Shown here: in pieces, positions 1-5,292 of the stretch | Position numbering within the stretch: position 1 is the stretch's first letter | Layout of the letters: the number at the start of each line of letters is the position of its first letter | Source: Promethearchaeota archaeon | Lineage (GTDB): Archaea > Asgardarchaeota > Lokiarchaeia > Sigyniarchaeales > SOKP01 | Direction: 5' to 3' | NCBI GenBank assembly: GCA_030605895.1 | Contig: JAUWHL010000299.1 | Location: forward strand, 1 to 7,062 | Length of the DNA: 7,062 bases | Notes under the pieces: model-generated | Told to the model about the DNA's origin: nothing | The model's database searches: none | Seen by the model: the letters and a program-made list of their open reading frames with translations, nothing else | Made by a program: the position numbers and the translations under genes

Positions 1-723
1 CTTGAAGAGGAGAATTTAGATTATGACCTCACCGTTGGAGTGTTACTTAACCTATGTGAATTACTCCTAACCGAATTACAATTGCTAAACGATTTAGAAA
101 TATTAAATGAAATAGAATCTTATATTACTCGGTTATTAGCTCTTGCCGAAAAAAGCCATTCTTACACACTATTAGCTGAAACCTATTATATAAAGGGAAA
201 ATTGGCGTTATTAACTTTAGATGTGAAAAAAGCTCGGCGTTTCTTAACCCAAGCTCAACGAATAGCAGAAAGATGGAATTATATCTCATTAGCTATTAAG
301 ATTTCTACGGAGCACGAAAAATTACAGAATCAAACGGGTATGTGGGAACAATTAAAAGATACTGAGATTACATTGGCGGAACGGATTAAATTAGCAGGAT
401 TGGACGAACAGATGGATCAATTGCTTCGGAAACGTCTTAAGTTAACTCCTCAAGTTAAAGAAGAAGAAGTTACAATCCATAGAGAAAAGAAAATCTGCTT
501 AGTCTGTAAAGGAGATGTGTTAGGCTATATGTATACCTGCCAATGCGACTCAGTCTATTGCGAAAAATGCGCTCGAGCGTTAACTGATTTAGAAAACGTG
601 TGCTGGGTTTGCAATGCTCCCATTGATATATCAAAACCTATTAAACCCTATAAGGAAGAAAAACTAAAAGAAAAAGATATAATAAAGGAAACTCGTAAAA
701 AGCCTAAAAATCACAAATTATAG
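1..723 (+). CDS. TPR-like protein with C-terminal RING-like zinc finger (5' partial)
   Basis: The reading frame is open from the first base, so the gene starts outside the window; the GTG at position 40 is only an internal valine codon. About 240 residues are visible. Residues 15-120 are helical and repeat-like, with the TPR-style stretch AEKSHSYTLLAETYYIKGKL followed by ARRFLTQAQRIAE, suggesting protein-protein contacts. A charged linker leads to a compact zinc-binding segment with eight cysteines at about residues 166, 169, 180, 182, 187, 190, 201 and 204 (CxxC, CxC, CxxC, CxxC), ending CWVCNAPID. The second knuckle is CQC, one residue shorter than the usual CxxC. The tail is very lysine-rich. 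I recall this TPR plus zinc-finger layout from many Lokiarchaeal proteins, but its role is unknown; ubiquitin-ligase activity should not be assumed. Low complexity and multicopy nature are typical of the family. Confidence 0.85.
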   Translation, partial: LEEENLDYDLTVGVLLNLCELLLTELQLLNDLEILNEIESYITRLLALAEKSHSYTLLAETYYIKGKLALLTLDVKKARRFLTQAQRIAERWNYISLAIKISTEHEKLQNQTGMWEQLKDTEITLAERIKLAGLDEQMDQLLRKRLKLTPQVKEEEVTIHREKKICLVCKGDVLGYMYTCQCDSVYCEKCARALTDLENVCWVCNAPIDISKPIKPYKEEKLKEKDIIKETRKKPKNHKL

Positions 724-790
724 CATTTAAACCTTCTTTAATCTAAAATCTTAAAATCGAAAAATAAGCTAAAAATAGAATTTTGTAAAT

Positions 791-1060
791 TTATAAGGGA
801 AACACTTTCGCGGCTTCCTGCTCGTCAAACTCCAACCCACGTAAGCGAATCCGAATTTCTCGTGGAGTAAATGAAGCCTTCAAGACATCCACCACATTAT
901 CATGCAAAGCCTTTAAATTATCAACCGCTGCGGCATGGTAGAAGTCCTTTTCATTAAAATTTATCGTGATAATATCACTTAACCCCGCCAGGGCTTCCCG
1001 AATATTTTTGTAATATTCCATTATACCATCCAACTTTTCTCCATTTTCGATTGAACCCAT
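791..1060 (-). CDS. Hypothetical small protein
   Basis: I do not recognise this 89-residue protein. It is soluble and mixed-charge, with no membrane segment or cysteine motif; the middle (NFNEKDFYHAAAVDNLKALHDNVVDVLKASF) looks helical and the end is acidic then hydrophobic (GLEFDEQEAAKVFPL). A GTG at 1069 would add three residues (MNK), but it lies inside a TGAGTGA sequence (1066-1072) five bases before the ATG at 1060. That looks like a ribosome binding site, so ATG 1060 is preferred. A good TATA box sits at 1111-1120. The gene converges on the preceding TPR gene across a 67-base AT-rich gap, so it is a separate transcript. By eye its GC content is higher than that of the genes to the right. 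Coding is supported by promoter, ribosome site and normal amino-acid composition, not by a known family. Confidence 0.65.
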   Translation of the reverse strand: MGSIENGEKLDGIMEYYKNIREALAGLSDIITINFNEKDFYHAAAVDNLKALHDNVVDVLKASFTPREIRIRLRGLEFDEQEAAKVFPL

Positions 1061-1110
1061 TTTATTCACTCATTTATTTTTGCGTTTTACAATTAATGAT
1101 AATAAAAAAC

Positions 1111-1120
1111 AATATATAAA
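1111..1120 (-). promoter_or_regulatory. TATA box for the hypothetical gene ending at 791
   Basis: On the minus strand this reads TTTATATATT, close to the archaeal TATA consensus. A transcript would begin about 25 bases downstream, near 1090, giving a leader of about 30 bases to the ATG at 1060. No matching experimental data are available. Confidence 0.45.
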
Positions 1121-1559
1121 CATGACGATTTTCGATCATTATGTAGCATCGATACGATCAACATTTTACATAATTCAGCCAAAATTAATGATTATAATAA
1201 TTAGTTTTATCAATTTCAAAAATTTGTTATTCGATATAATAAGGATTTTGGGTTACGGAAAACGTCGATTGTGATCGATTTTGTCGATAGGTCAAGATTG
1301 GATGTCGATTGTTGATCAGTTTTTGGTCGTCATATGACTGAGAGGTTACTATTCCCACCAAACTTTGCACTTTTCGGTCAAGTACGTTCCGAATTTGTCT
1401 CTTCAGTTCTAGATTAAAAATTGTGAAAATACTGTTTTATCAAAAAAGATGTCGGGAGAGTACATGATCATTTTTTCGTCATTTTGTTGCAATAAAAAAT
1501 ACTAAAATTTCGATTATGACTTTTTTCGCACTTTTTAGTGGGAATTTTGACTGAAAACA
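1121..1559. other. Gene-free stretch between divergent genes, with repeat motifs
   Basis: No convincing coding region is present on either strand. The stretch holds many CGAT motifs. Three copies of GTCGAT start at 1264, 1283 and 1304, spaced 19 and 21 bases, and the outer two extend to GTCGATTGTGATC and GTCGATTGTTGATC. ATTCCCACCAAA at 1351-1362 recurs inverted at 1534-1545 with one mismatch. ACTGAGAG at 1337-1344 can pair with CTCTTCAGT at 1399-1407 (one bulged base). It could be a long regulatory region, a decayed small element or an unrecognised RNA; nothing seen decides between these. Confidence 0.5.
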
Positions 1560-1567
1560 TTTAAATA
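1560..1567 (+). promoter_or_regulatory. TATA box for the 113-codon gene
   Basis: The sequence TTTAAATA matches the archaeal TATA box. Transcription would start near 1590, giving a purine-rich leader of about 60 bases that ends in the ribosome binding site before the ATG at 1651. Confidence 0.5.
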
Positions 1568-1650
1568 TGAGAGTGACAATTATTAAATTAGGAAATAAAA
1601 TTAAAAAACTTACAAAAAAAAATCAAAAAAGTAGGAAGTGAGTAAGGAAA

Positions 1651-1992
1651 ATGGCACAAATTTCGAAAATAGAAGAAAAGGTCGAGCAGCTAACAGACAC
1701 CCAAAGGAGTGAAATTTATGAGTATGCTCGCAGGGTTAGTCGCGAGACGTTGGAGGAGGTGTGTCCGGCACTTTTACGTTTGGCATTAGATTCAGAGAAG
1801 GGAAAGCTCAAAAACCAATTAGGGATGGTAATATTCCATTTACAGAAGAATGAGCGAATTAATACCGTGATTGGCCTCCAGAAGTTGCTTGATGCGGCAT
1901 TAATAGTTGCCCCTGAGGAGTTGTTCAAGATTCTTGAGAGTTCCGAGGCGGACGCTCAGGAGTTATCGAGAAAAATTAAGAGTATATTATAA
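1651..1992 (+). CDS. Hypothetical protein, 113 residues (parent of two 3'-end copies)
   Basis: I do not recognise the family. The protein is almost wholly alpha-helical in appearance and rich in Glu, Lys, Leu and Arg, with no cysteine knuckles beyond one Cys and no membrane segment. Its N-terminal half has coiled-coil-like spacing (IEEKVEQLTDTQRSEIYEYA), and the C-terminal third (residues 78-113) carries the portion duplicated downstream. The start is supported by GGAAGTGAG at 1634-1641, nine bases before the ATG, and by the TATA box at 1560. By eye its GC content (mid 40s percent near the start) is clearly above the roughly 30 percent of genes to the right. It converges with a minus-strand barrel-protein gene 47 bases away. 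The copies at 2482-2547 and about 3040-3189 differ from it largely by conservative or silent codon changes, which supports that this frame is a real protein. A role in nucleic-acid or protein binding is possible but not shown. Confidence 0.75.
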   Translation: MAQISKIEEKVEQLTDTQRSEIYEYARRVSRETLEEVCPALLRLALDSEKGKLKNQLGMVIFHLQKNERINTVIGLQKLLDAALIVAPEELFKILESSEADAQELSRKIKSIL

Positions 1993-2000
1993 AAAAAAAT

Positions 2001-2015
2001 ATTTTATTTATTTTT
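2001..2015 (+). terminator. T-rich terminator candidate after the 113-codon gene
   Basis: Runs of T separated by single A bases begin about ten bases after the stop codon. Archaeal RNA polymerase often ends transcription at such tracts without a hairpin. A related tract follows the downstream copy (2576-2581). Confidence 0.35.
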
Positions 2016-2039
2016 GACCCTGAATTAGATAAAGCATCC

Positions 2040-2363
2040 CTATTCAGGTACTTTCATTCCGATTATTCCCATTGCTTCTACTATATTGAAAAAGATTTCA
2101 ATGGTATATTCATATCCATCGATATCATGATACATTAACAAAGCATTTTGCTGCCGGGTTAGAGCTTCATCAAGTTTACCCTCCTTTACCTCAGCCACAT
2201 ACATCGCTTTTATTTTATTTTTCTCTACCTTTAAAGCACTTTGTATAACTTCTTTTGTTAGAGATTTATCTGGAGGAAATTCTTTTCTCTCTTCACTATA
2301 TTTTTTAGCAACCTCAGTTCCCTTATTAAGGGGGAACCACGAGGTTACAATAATATATGGCAT
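2040..2363 (-). CDS. Small putative dimeric alpha/beta-barrel protein (A)
   Basis: The protein has 107 residues starting MPYIIVTSWFP. A GTG three codons upstream (2372) lies inside a strong GAGGTGA ribosome binding site (minus strand, 2369-2375), so the ATG at 2363, five bases further on, is the likely start. The layout is a beta strand (YIIVTSWF), a helix rich in Lys and Glu, a strand (IKAMYVAEVKEG), a helix (LDEALTRQQNALLMYHDIDG) and a strand (YEYTIEIFFNIVEAMGIIGM). This resembles the ferredoxin-like fold of dimeric alpha/beta-barrel proteins; I recall near-identical starts in Lokiarchaeal hypothetical proteins, often several per genome. No catalytic residue can be named. It faces the 113-codon gene tail to tail. 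A TATA-like TTTAAGTAT lies at 2436-2444 and a perfect inverted repeat at 2388-2401. The function is unknown; binding of a small ligand or stress response is a guess. Confidence 0.75.
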   Translation of the reverse strand: MPYIIVTSWFPLNKGTEVAKKYSEERKEFPPDKSLTKEVIQSALKVEKNKIKAMYVAEVKEGKLDEALTRQQNALLMYHDIDGYEYTIEIFFNIVEAMGIIGMKVPE

Positions 2364-2368
2364 AATTT

Positions 2369-2375
2369 TCACCTC
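2369..2375 (-). promoter_or_regulatory. Strong ribosome binding site that decides the start of barrel protein A
   Basis: GAGGTGA on the minus strand lies five bases before the ATG at 2363. It contains the GTG that would otherwise be taken as the start. Confidence 0.7.
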
Positions 2376-2387
2376 TTTTAAAATTAG

Positions 2388-2401
2388 ATTTCATTTGAAA
2401 T
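2388..2401. promoter_or_regulatory. Inverted repeat, candidate operator of barrel gene A
   Basis: ATTTCA and TGAAAT form a perfect dyad with a two-base TT centre. It lies in the expected leader, between the TATA-like box (2436-2444) and the start codon, where a bound repressor could block the gene. Short AT-rich dyads arise by chance, so support is modest. Confidence 0.3.
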
Positions 2402-2435
2402 TGGGTTTTAAACCGAGGAATAAATCAATAGCATA

Positions 2436-2444
2436 ATACTTAAA
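2436..2444 (-). promoter_or_regulatory. TATA-like box for barrel gene A
   Basis: On the minus strand this reads TTTAAGTAT. Transcription would start near 2415, about 50 bases before the ATG at 2363. The match to the consensus is fair. Confidence 0.35.
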
Positions 2445-2481
2445 CATCTACAAATTTGGTAATAATAATTATGAAAAATCC

Positions 2482-2547
2482 AAAATTTTCGAGAGTGCGG
2501 ATGAAGGAGCTCAGGAGTTATCGAGAAAAATTAAGAATATATTATAA
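2482..2547 (+). pseudogene. Duplicated 3' end of the 113-codon gene (copy A)
   Basis: Translation gives KIFESADEGAQELSRKI then KNIL and TAA, against KILESSEADAQELSRKI then KSIL and TAA in the gene at 1651-1992. The last 21 codons and the stop are kept in frame. Bases 2509-2547 match 1954-1992 at 38 of 39 positions, with 28 identical in a row. Some similarity continues past the stop into the T-tract and the following TTTTTGAC...AATTAG. Upstream of 2482 I see no clear continuation. The copy has no start codon of its own, so it is a remnant or a repeat boundary, not a gene. It too is followed by a convergent barrel-protein gene, 56 bases away. Confidence 0.85.
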
Positions 2548-2603
2548 TTAGAAAAAAAAATGAAGTTAGAAAATTATTTTTGACTAAATTAGCGACTTTT
2601 AAT

Positions 2604-2900
2604 TTACTTTTTTAAATCATCAACAACTTCTTGAACTTGATCTACTGTTGCGATTGCTTTTATATCAAATTTGGTAAACGGAACATATTTTTGTAATGAT
2701 TTACCAAGTTCTACCTCAGAAGCTTCTATGATGCTATAACCATTTGTTTCCCCTGCGAATGCGCCCCAATCTTTTGTTATGCCCTGTTCTATGTCTTTTT
2801 TAACTAAAGCTATTAAACCGTTCCAACCGATACCTCTTTCTTTTCGATCGATTGGAATTTTGGTCCAATCTACTTCCCATAGGACTAAATATTTACCCAT
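2604..2900 (-). CDS. Small putative dimeric alpha/beta-barrel protein (B)
   Basis: The protein has 98 residues, starting MGKYLVLWEVDWTKIP. The alternation of strands and helices (YLVLWEVD; a helix around WNGLIALVKKDIEQG; GYSIIEASE; a helix LGKSLQKYVPF; FDIKAIATV; a helix VDQVQEVVDDLKK) fits a single-domain dimeric alpha/beta-barrel (DUF3303-like) protein. The features KERGIGWNGL, TKDWGAFAGE and YVPFTKFDIKAIA are ones I recall from archaeal and deltaproteobacterial hypotheticals. The ATG at 2900 has a strong AAGGTGA site seven bases upstream (2907-2913). It lies between the two 3'-end copies of the 113-codon gene and faces copy A, just as barrel gene A faces the intact gene. It is not obviously alignable with protein A beyond the shared fold. 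No active site can be named. Confidence 0.75.
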   Translation of the reverse strand: MGKYLVLWEVDWTKIPIDRKERGIGWNGLIALVKKDIEQGITKDWGAFAGETNGYSIIEASEVELGKSLQKYVPFTKFDIKAIATVDQVQEVVDDLKK

Positions 2901-2906
2901 AAATTA

Positions 2907-2913
2907 TCACCTT
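2907..2913 (-). promoter_or_regulatory. Ribosome binding site of barrel gene B
   Basis: AAGGTGA on the minus strand, six bases before the ATG at 2900, is a near-consensus archaeal Shine-Dalgarno sequence. Confidence 0.65.
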
Positions 2914-2958
2914 CTAAAATTTTTTTAATTTGAAATTTTTTAATTATTGGACGTTCAT

Positions 2959-2974
2959 GTACAAATCTTTGTAC
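2959..2974. promoter_or_regulatory. Perfect inverted repeat, candidate operator of barrel gene B
   Basis: GTACAAA-TC-TTTGTAC is a perfect dyad with seven-base arms. With the TATA-like box at 2997-3006 the expected transcript start falls near 2975, directly at the repeat. A dimeric regulator bound here would block initiation. This is the strongest operator-like dyad in the window. Confidence 0.45.
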
Positions 2975-2996
2975 CAAGATTCTTATTATTTCACAC

Positions 2997-3006
2997 TATT
3001 TAAAAA
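2997..3006 (-). promoter_or_regulatory. TATA box for barrel gene B
   Basis: The minus strand reads TTTTTAAATA. It would place the transcript start near 2975 and give a leader of about 75 bases to the ATG at 2900. Confidence 0.4.
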
Positions 3007-3039
3007 TTCTTCTCGAAATTAAAAGAAAATTTGGAGTTG

Positions 3040-3189
3040 AAAGGGAATTAACATGGTAATTGACTTATAAAAATTACTTGATGCTGATTAATAGTTGCCC
3101 CTGAGGAGCTGTTCAAAATCCTCGAAAGTTTCGAGGAGGATGCTCAGGAGTTAGCGAAAAAAATTGTTTTAGAATTAACTTTACCCTGA
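3040..3189 (+). pseudogene. Diverged, broken copy of the 3' part of the 113-codon gene (copy B)
   Basis: This aligns with about 1855-1980 of the intact gene and possibly a little further upstream. Bases 3087-3108 equal 1899-1920 exactly (22 bases). The frame reads LIVAPEELFKILESFEEDAQ then ELAKKIVLELTLP and TGA, against LIVAPEELFKILESSEADAQ then ELSRKIKSIL. Two lesions break it: a CAG codon has become TAA at 3068-3070, and one base is missing at about 3085, which creates an in-frame TGA at 3085-3087. Several differences are silent (for example TTG/CTG, ATT/ATC, CTT/CTC), so the copy comes from a paralogue that evolved as a protein before it decayed. The C-terminus differs from the intact gene. 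Confidence 0.85.
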
Positions 3190-3286
3190 TTTAGGTTTTA
3201 TATTATCCTTAATTGCTGGAATAACTGCTATTGGTGCTGGAATATTAGATGTCATATTAGAAAAATATGGATTCTATTCAAAGTGA
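3179..3286 (+). pseudogene. Transmembrane-like reading-frame remnant
   Basis: The frame is open from a TAA at 3176 to the TGA at 3284 and encodes LGFILSLIAGITAIGAGILD followed by VILEKYGFYSK. This is a credible membrane helix rich in small residues with a polar C-terminus. There is no ATG, GTG or TTG, and the frame overlaps the end of copy B. It is probably the tail of a lost small membrane-protein gene. Chance is possible at this length. Confidence 0.35.
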
Positions 3287-3319
3287 TTTCAATTTTCTAT
3301 TTTTTAAAAAATAATTCTT

Positions 3320-3733
3320 TTAGAAGGAATAAGTCTTTATTTTTAAAGTAGGGAAGATGTTTCCAATACCTTTTTCGGTGGTATGGAAGGTGAGTTTTTT
3401 ATTTAAAGCATATGCTATAGCAAAACAATCATTATATGACAAAATCTTAGCGTGTTGACATTTTAACAGTCCTGCTTTAATTATAAGAGATTGGTTTAAA
3501 TTGACTAATTTAATTGGATATGTATTGAGAAATGTTGCTAATATTGTTTCCGCTGCTACTTTTCCACTTAATTTACAAATATGAAAAAAAGATTCAGCCA
3601 GGAGAGGTGATAGAATATGTGCCTCAATTTTTTCTGCTTTAATATTTTTAAAAAGTTGTGCAATTGGCTGAGGAGTGTCTTTTGAATAAAGGAGTGTGAT
3701 CATTCCTGTATCTAAACAGATATTTTTTCCCAT
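3320..3733 (-). CDS. PIN-domain ribonuclease toxin, VapC-like
   Basis: At 137 residues this is a normal single PIN domain. The expected metal-binding acids are visible: Asp8 in the first strand (ICLDTGMITLLY), Glu47 (LLAESFFH) and Asp102 (SYNDCFAIAYAL). The fourth position looks like Glu120 in HTTEKG, where the family usually has Asp in TxD. Such proteins cut RNA, often tRNA, with Mg2+ or Mn2+, and are held inactive by the partner antitoxin. The ATG overlaps the last base of the antitoxin stop codon (TAATG), so the two are translated together. An AGGGA sequence a few bases before the ATG can serve as ribosome binding site. The 3' end lies close to the transmembrane-like remnant. Family assignment is firm; the RNA target cannot be inferred. 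Confidence 0.88.
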   Translation of the reverse strand: MGKNICLDTGMITLLYSKDTPQPIAQLFKNIKAEKIEAHILSPLLAESFFHICKLSGKVAAETILATFLNTYPIKLVNLNQSLIIKAGLLKCQHAKILSYNDCFAIAYALNKKLTFHTTEKGIGNIFPTLKIKTYSF

Positions 3734-3987
3734 TATGCTTCCCTACTTAATTCTTCTGTTTTACTCTTTTTCATTTGGTCTAACATTTCTTTTGTGTTAT
3801 AAGAATTTTTCTTCAATTCATCAAAATCATGTAATGGAATTATCTTCAATGTACCTTCATCTTCAACAATCAGAACTTTATCACCATCTTTTAAGCCATA
3901 ACTCTTTCTAAATGCTGCAGGTATTGTTATCATTCCTTGATTTGTAATTGTGACCTTCTTTTCTTCAATAACTTTTTTAACATCCAT
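3733..3987 (-). CDS. AbrB/MazE-fold antitoxin, VapB-like
   Basis: The protein has 84 residues from ATG 3987. A GTG at 3996 would add MRK, but it lies in AGTGAG, which fits better as a short ribosome binding site just before the ATG. The swapped-hairpin AbrB DNA-binding domain covers about residues 9-52: VTITNQGMITIPAAFRKSYG then LKDGDKVLIVEDEGTLKIIPL, with the family's typical I-P-x-x-x-R and G-L-x-x-G-D-x-V pattern. The C-terminal tail (DELKKNSYNTKEMLDQMKKS) is helical and charged and should wrap the toxin. The gene is first in the operon and overlaps the PIN toxin by one base. Proteins of this kind normally bind their own promoter; three ACTAAG repeats 20 bases apart lie across it. Confidence 0.9.
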   Translation of the reverse strand: MDVKKVIEEKKVTITNQGMITIPAAFRKSYGLKDGDKVLIVEDEGTLKIIPLHDFDELKKNSYNTKEMLDQMKKSKTEELSREA

Positions 3988-3993
3988 TTTTCT

Positions 3994-4040
3994 CACTAAG
4001 TAATTTATAAAAATACTAAGTATATATAATTTTCACTAAG
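3994..4040. repeat. Three ACTAAG repeats at exact 20-base spacing, candidate antitoxin operator
   Basis: ACTAAG ends at 4000, 4020 and 4040. The first two extend to ACTAAGTA, and the middle copy sits in the odd palindrome ATACTAAGTAT (4013-4023). Twenty bases is about two helical turns, so all copies face one side of the DNA. They bracket the TATA box (4021-4029) and cover the start-codon region, as expected for autorepression by an AbrB-fold dimer. Confidence 0.55.
4021..4029 (-). promoter_or_regulatory. TATA box of the toxin-antitoxin operon
   Basis: The minus strand reads TTATATATA. A transcript would begin near 3998, so the mRNA has a leader of about ten bases at most before ATG 3987. 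A second AT-rich match, TTTATAAA at 4003-4010, is too close to the start to serve this gene. Confidence 0.5.
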
Positions 4041-4095
4041 GATAGTATTCCTTGAAATTTTATTAAACTTTTTTAGATGAAATTACAGTTTTAAT

Positions 4096-5256
4096 TTATT
4101 TAATAAAATTGGAATCGTGCTCTTTTAAAGCATCTGTAAGAACCAAACACAGCTTTTTTAATATCGCCGTATTAACTTTGTCGATCGTATCGTTAGGAGT
4201 ATGCATGTAATCATATGCTTCCACTTCACCAATTCCATATCCTTGAAGGCCCCTATCTCCTAAAAAGCCTCCATCTGAATGAGTGCCAAAAACTCTTTTT
4301 GTAATGAAATGGTTGATCCTAAGATCTCTATTGTTATTTAATAGCAAATAATCAACATCCTTGGCGTGATCCCATTCTTTTCCTCCTGGAAATAGATAGA
4401 CATGATTAGCGATGGATTCAAAATTAAATATTATAGATTTATTGGGATCAAAATTTTCTATATTATTATAAAAATGCCTAATACCCATAGTTCCGCATTC
4501 TTCAGCCCCGGTAAAAAGAAACCATAAGTTATAATTTACTAATCTGTTTTCAGGAATAGAATAATAGTTTACCAGTTCTAAATTGCACGCTATACCAGAG
4601 GCGTTATCAACGGCACCAGTAGATCTATTATCATTAATATTAAGAATCATTATTATAGAGGCAAATATGTTCAATATTAAAGGGGGCAACCCGATAAGAT
4701 AAAACAATGTTTCAAATCCTATAAATATCATATTTCTAAGGATTATAATAACAGCTAGAATGATTGATGTCGAGATCCACAGCTTAATTATTCTTATCCG
4801 TGTTCTAACCTTGAATCTTTGTCCTTTGGAATCCAAATGACTCATAAACATTACAATTCTGTCATTATTCTTGGTTTCATTTGATAGAGATTTAATTTTT
4901 ACAAGAAGGTTTTGGGAATTTAATCTTGCAATAAATTGAATTCTTTCAGGTTTTCTCGTCAAAATGACAGATGCAATCAAAATACTGAGTAATGTGAGTA
5001 TCAAAAACAAAGACAGAATCATATAAAAATTTAGGTATATAAGTAATAAAATTAAAGAAACCGATAAAAATGCTATTTTAGGATATATCCTCGAATAGAA
5101 TGAGCTAAAAGTAAATTTTTGGACCTTAAAATTCAAGTTCAAGTTCTCTATTTCTTGCATTACTATATTAAAAGCTTTAAGTTCAAATCCTGTTCCAGAT
5201 AGTCGAGGAAAAGAAATTTTTTCTAGATTTTTTTTAATTCGGGCTTCATCAATCAT
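4096..5256 (-). CDS. M28-family zinc metallopeptidase with inserted membrane segments
   Basis: The 386-residue protein shows the M28 aminopeptidase metal site in order: His140 and Asp142 (SHLDSKG), bridging Asp217 (GAVDNASGIA), catalytic Glu252 and ligand Glu253 (TGAEECG), Glu280 in place of the usual Asp (FNFES), and His352 (YMHTPNDT). All ligands are present, so it is probably active, removing N-terminal residues from peptides or cleaving a membrane-near substrate. Unusually, it has hydrophobic stretches at about 61-98, before the metal site, and 161-205, between His140 and Asp217, so the catalytic domain is interrupted and membrane-anchored. There is no signal peptide. The start ATG lies 36 bases after the stop of the CPBP-like gene on the same strand, with only a weak AAAGAT ribosome site, which suggests a two-gene transcript. 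Substrate and sidedness are unknown. Confidence 0.85.
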   Translation of the reverse strand: MIDEARIKKNLEKISFPRLSGTGFELKAFNIVMQEIENLNLNFKVQKFTFSSFYSRIYPKIAFLSVSLILLLIYLNFYMILSLFLILTLLSILIASVILTRKPERIQFIARLNSQNLLVKIKSLSNETKNNDRIVMFMSHLDSKGQRFKVRTRIRIIKLWISTSIILAVIIILRNMIFIGFETLFYLIGLPPLILNIFASIIMILNINDNRSTGAVDNASGIACNLELVNYYSIPENRLVNYNLWFLFTGAEECGTMGIRHFYNNIENFDPNKSIIFNFESIANHVYLFPGGKEWDHAKDVDYLLLNNNRDLRINHFITKRVFGTHSDGGFLGDRGLQGYGIGEVEAYDYMHTPNDTIDKVNTAILKKLCLVLTDALKEHDSNFIK

Positions 5257-5292
5257 TATAATCTTTAGATATGACTTTGTTTCTTTAAATTA

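Noticed and set aside
1080..1274. Plus-strand open frame of 64 codons
   Set aside because: It begins with TTG, has no ribosome site, lies across the promoter of the opposite gene and has a composition driven by AT-rich DNA.
1337..1407. Possible structured RNA closed by ACTGAGAG and CTCTTCAGT
   Set aside because: It has a single short stem with a bulge and a loop over 50 bases, and no recognisable box C/D, H/ACA or riboswitch motif.
1716..1928. Minus-strand open frame within the 113-codon gene
   Set aside because: It is antisense to a frame supported by two diverged copies, and it lacks a promoter and ribosome site.
2471..2551. Short ATG-started frame of 26 codons in another frame over copy A
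   Set aside because: Copy A matches the parent gene in the other frame; this one has no independent support.
3696..3911. Plus-strand open frame across the antitoxin gene
   Set aside because: It is antisense to a clear AbrB-fold gene; its hydrophobic look comes from the opposite strand.
3994..4040. CRISPR-like array
   Set aside because: Repeats of six to eight bases at 20-base spacing are far too short for CRISPR; a promoter operator fits better.
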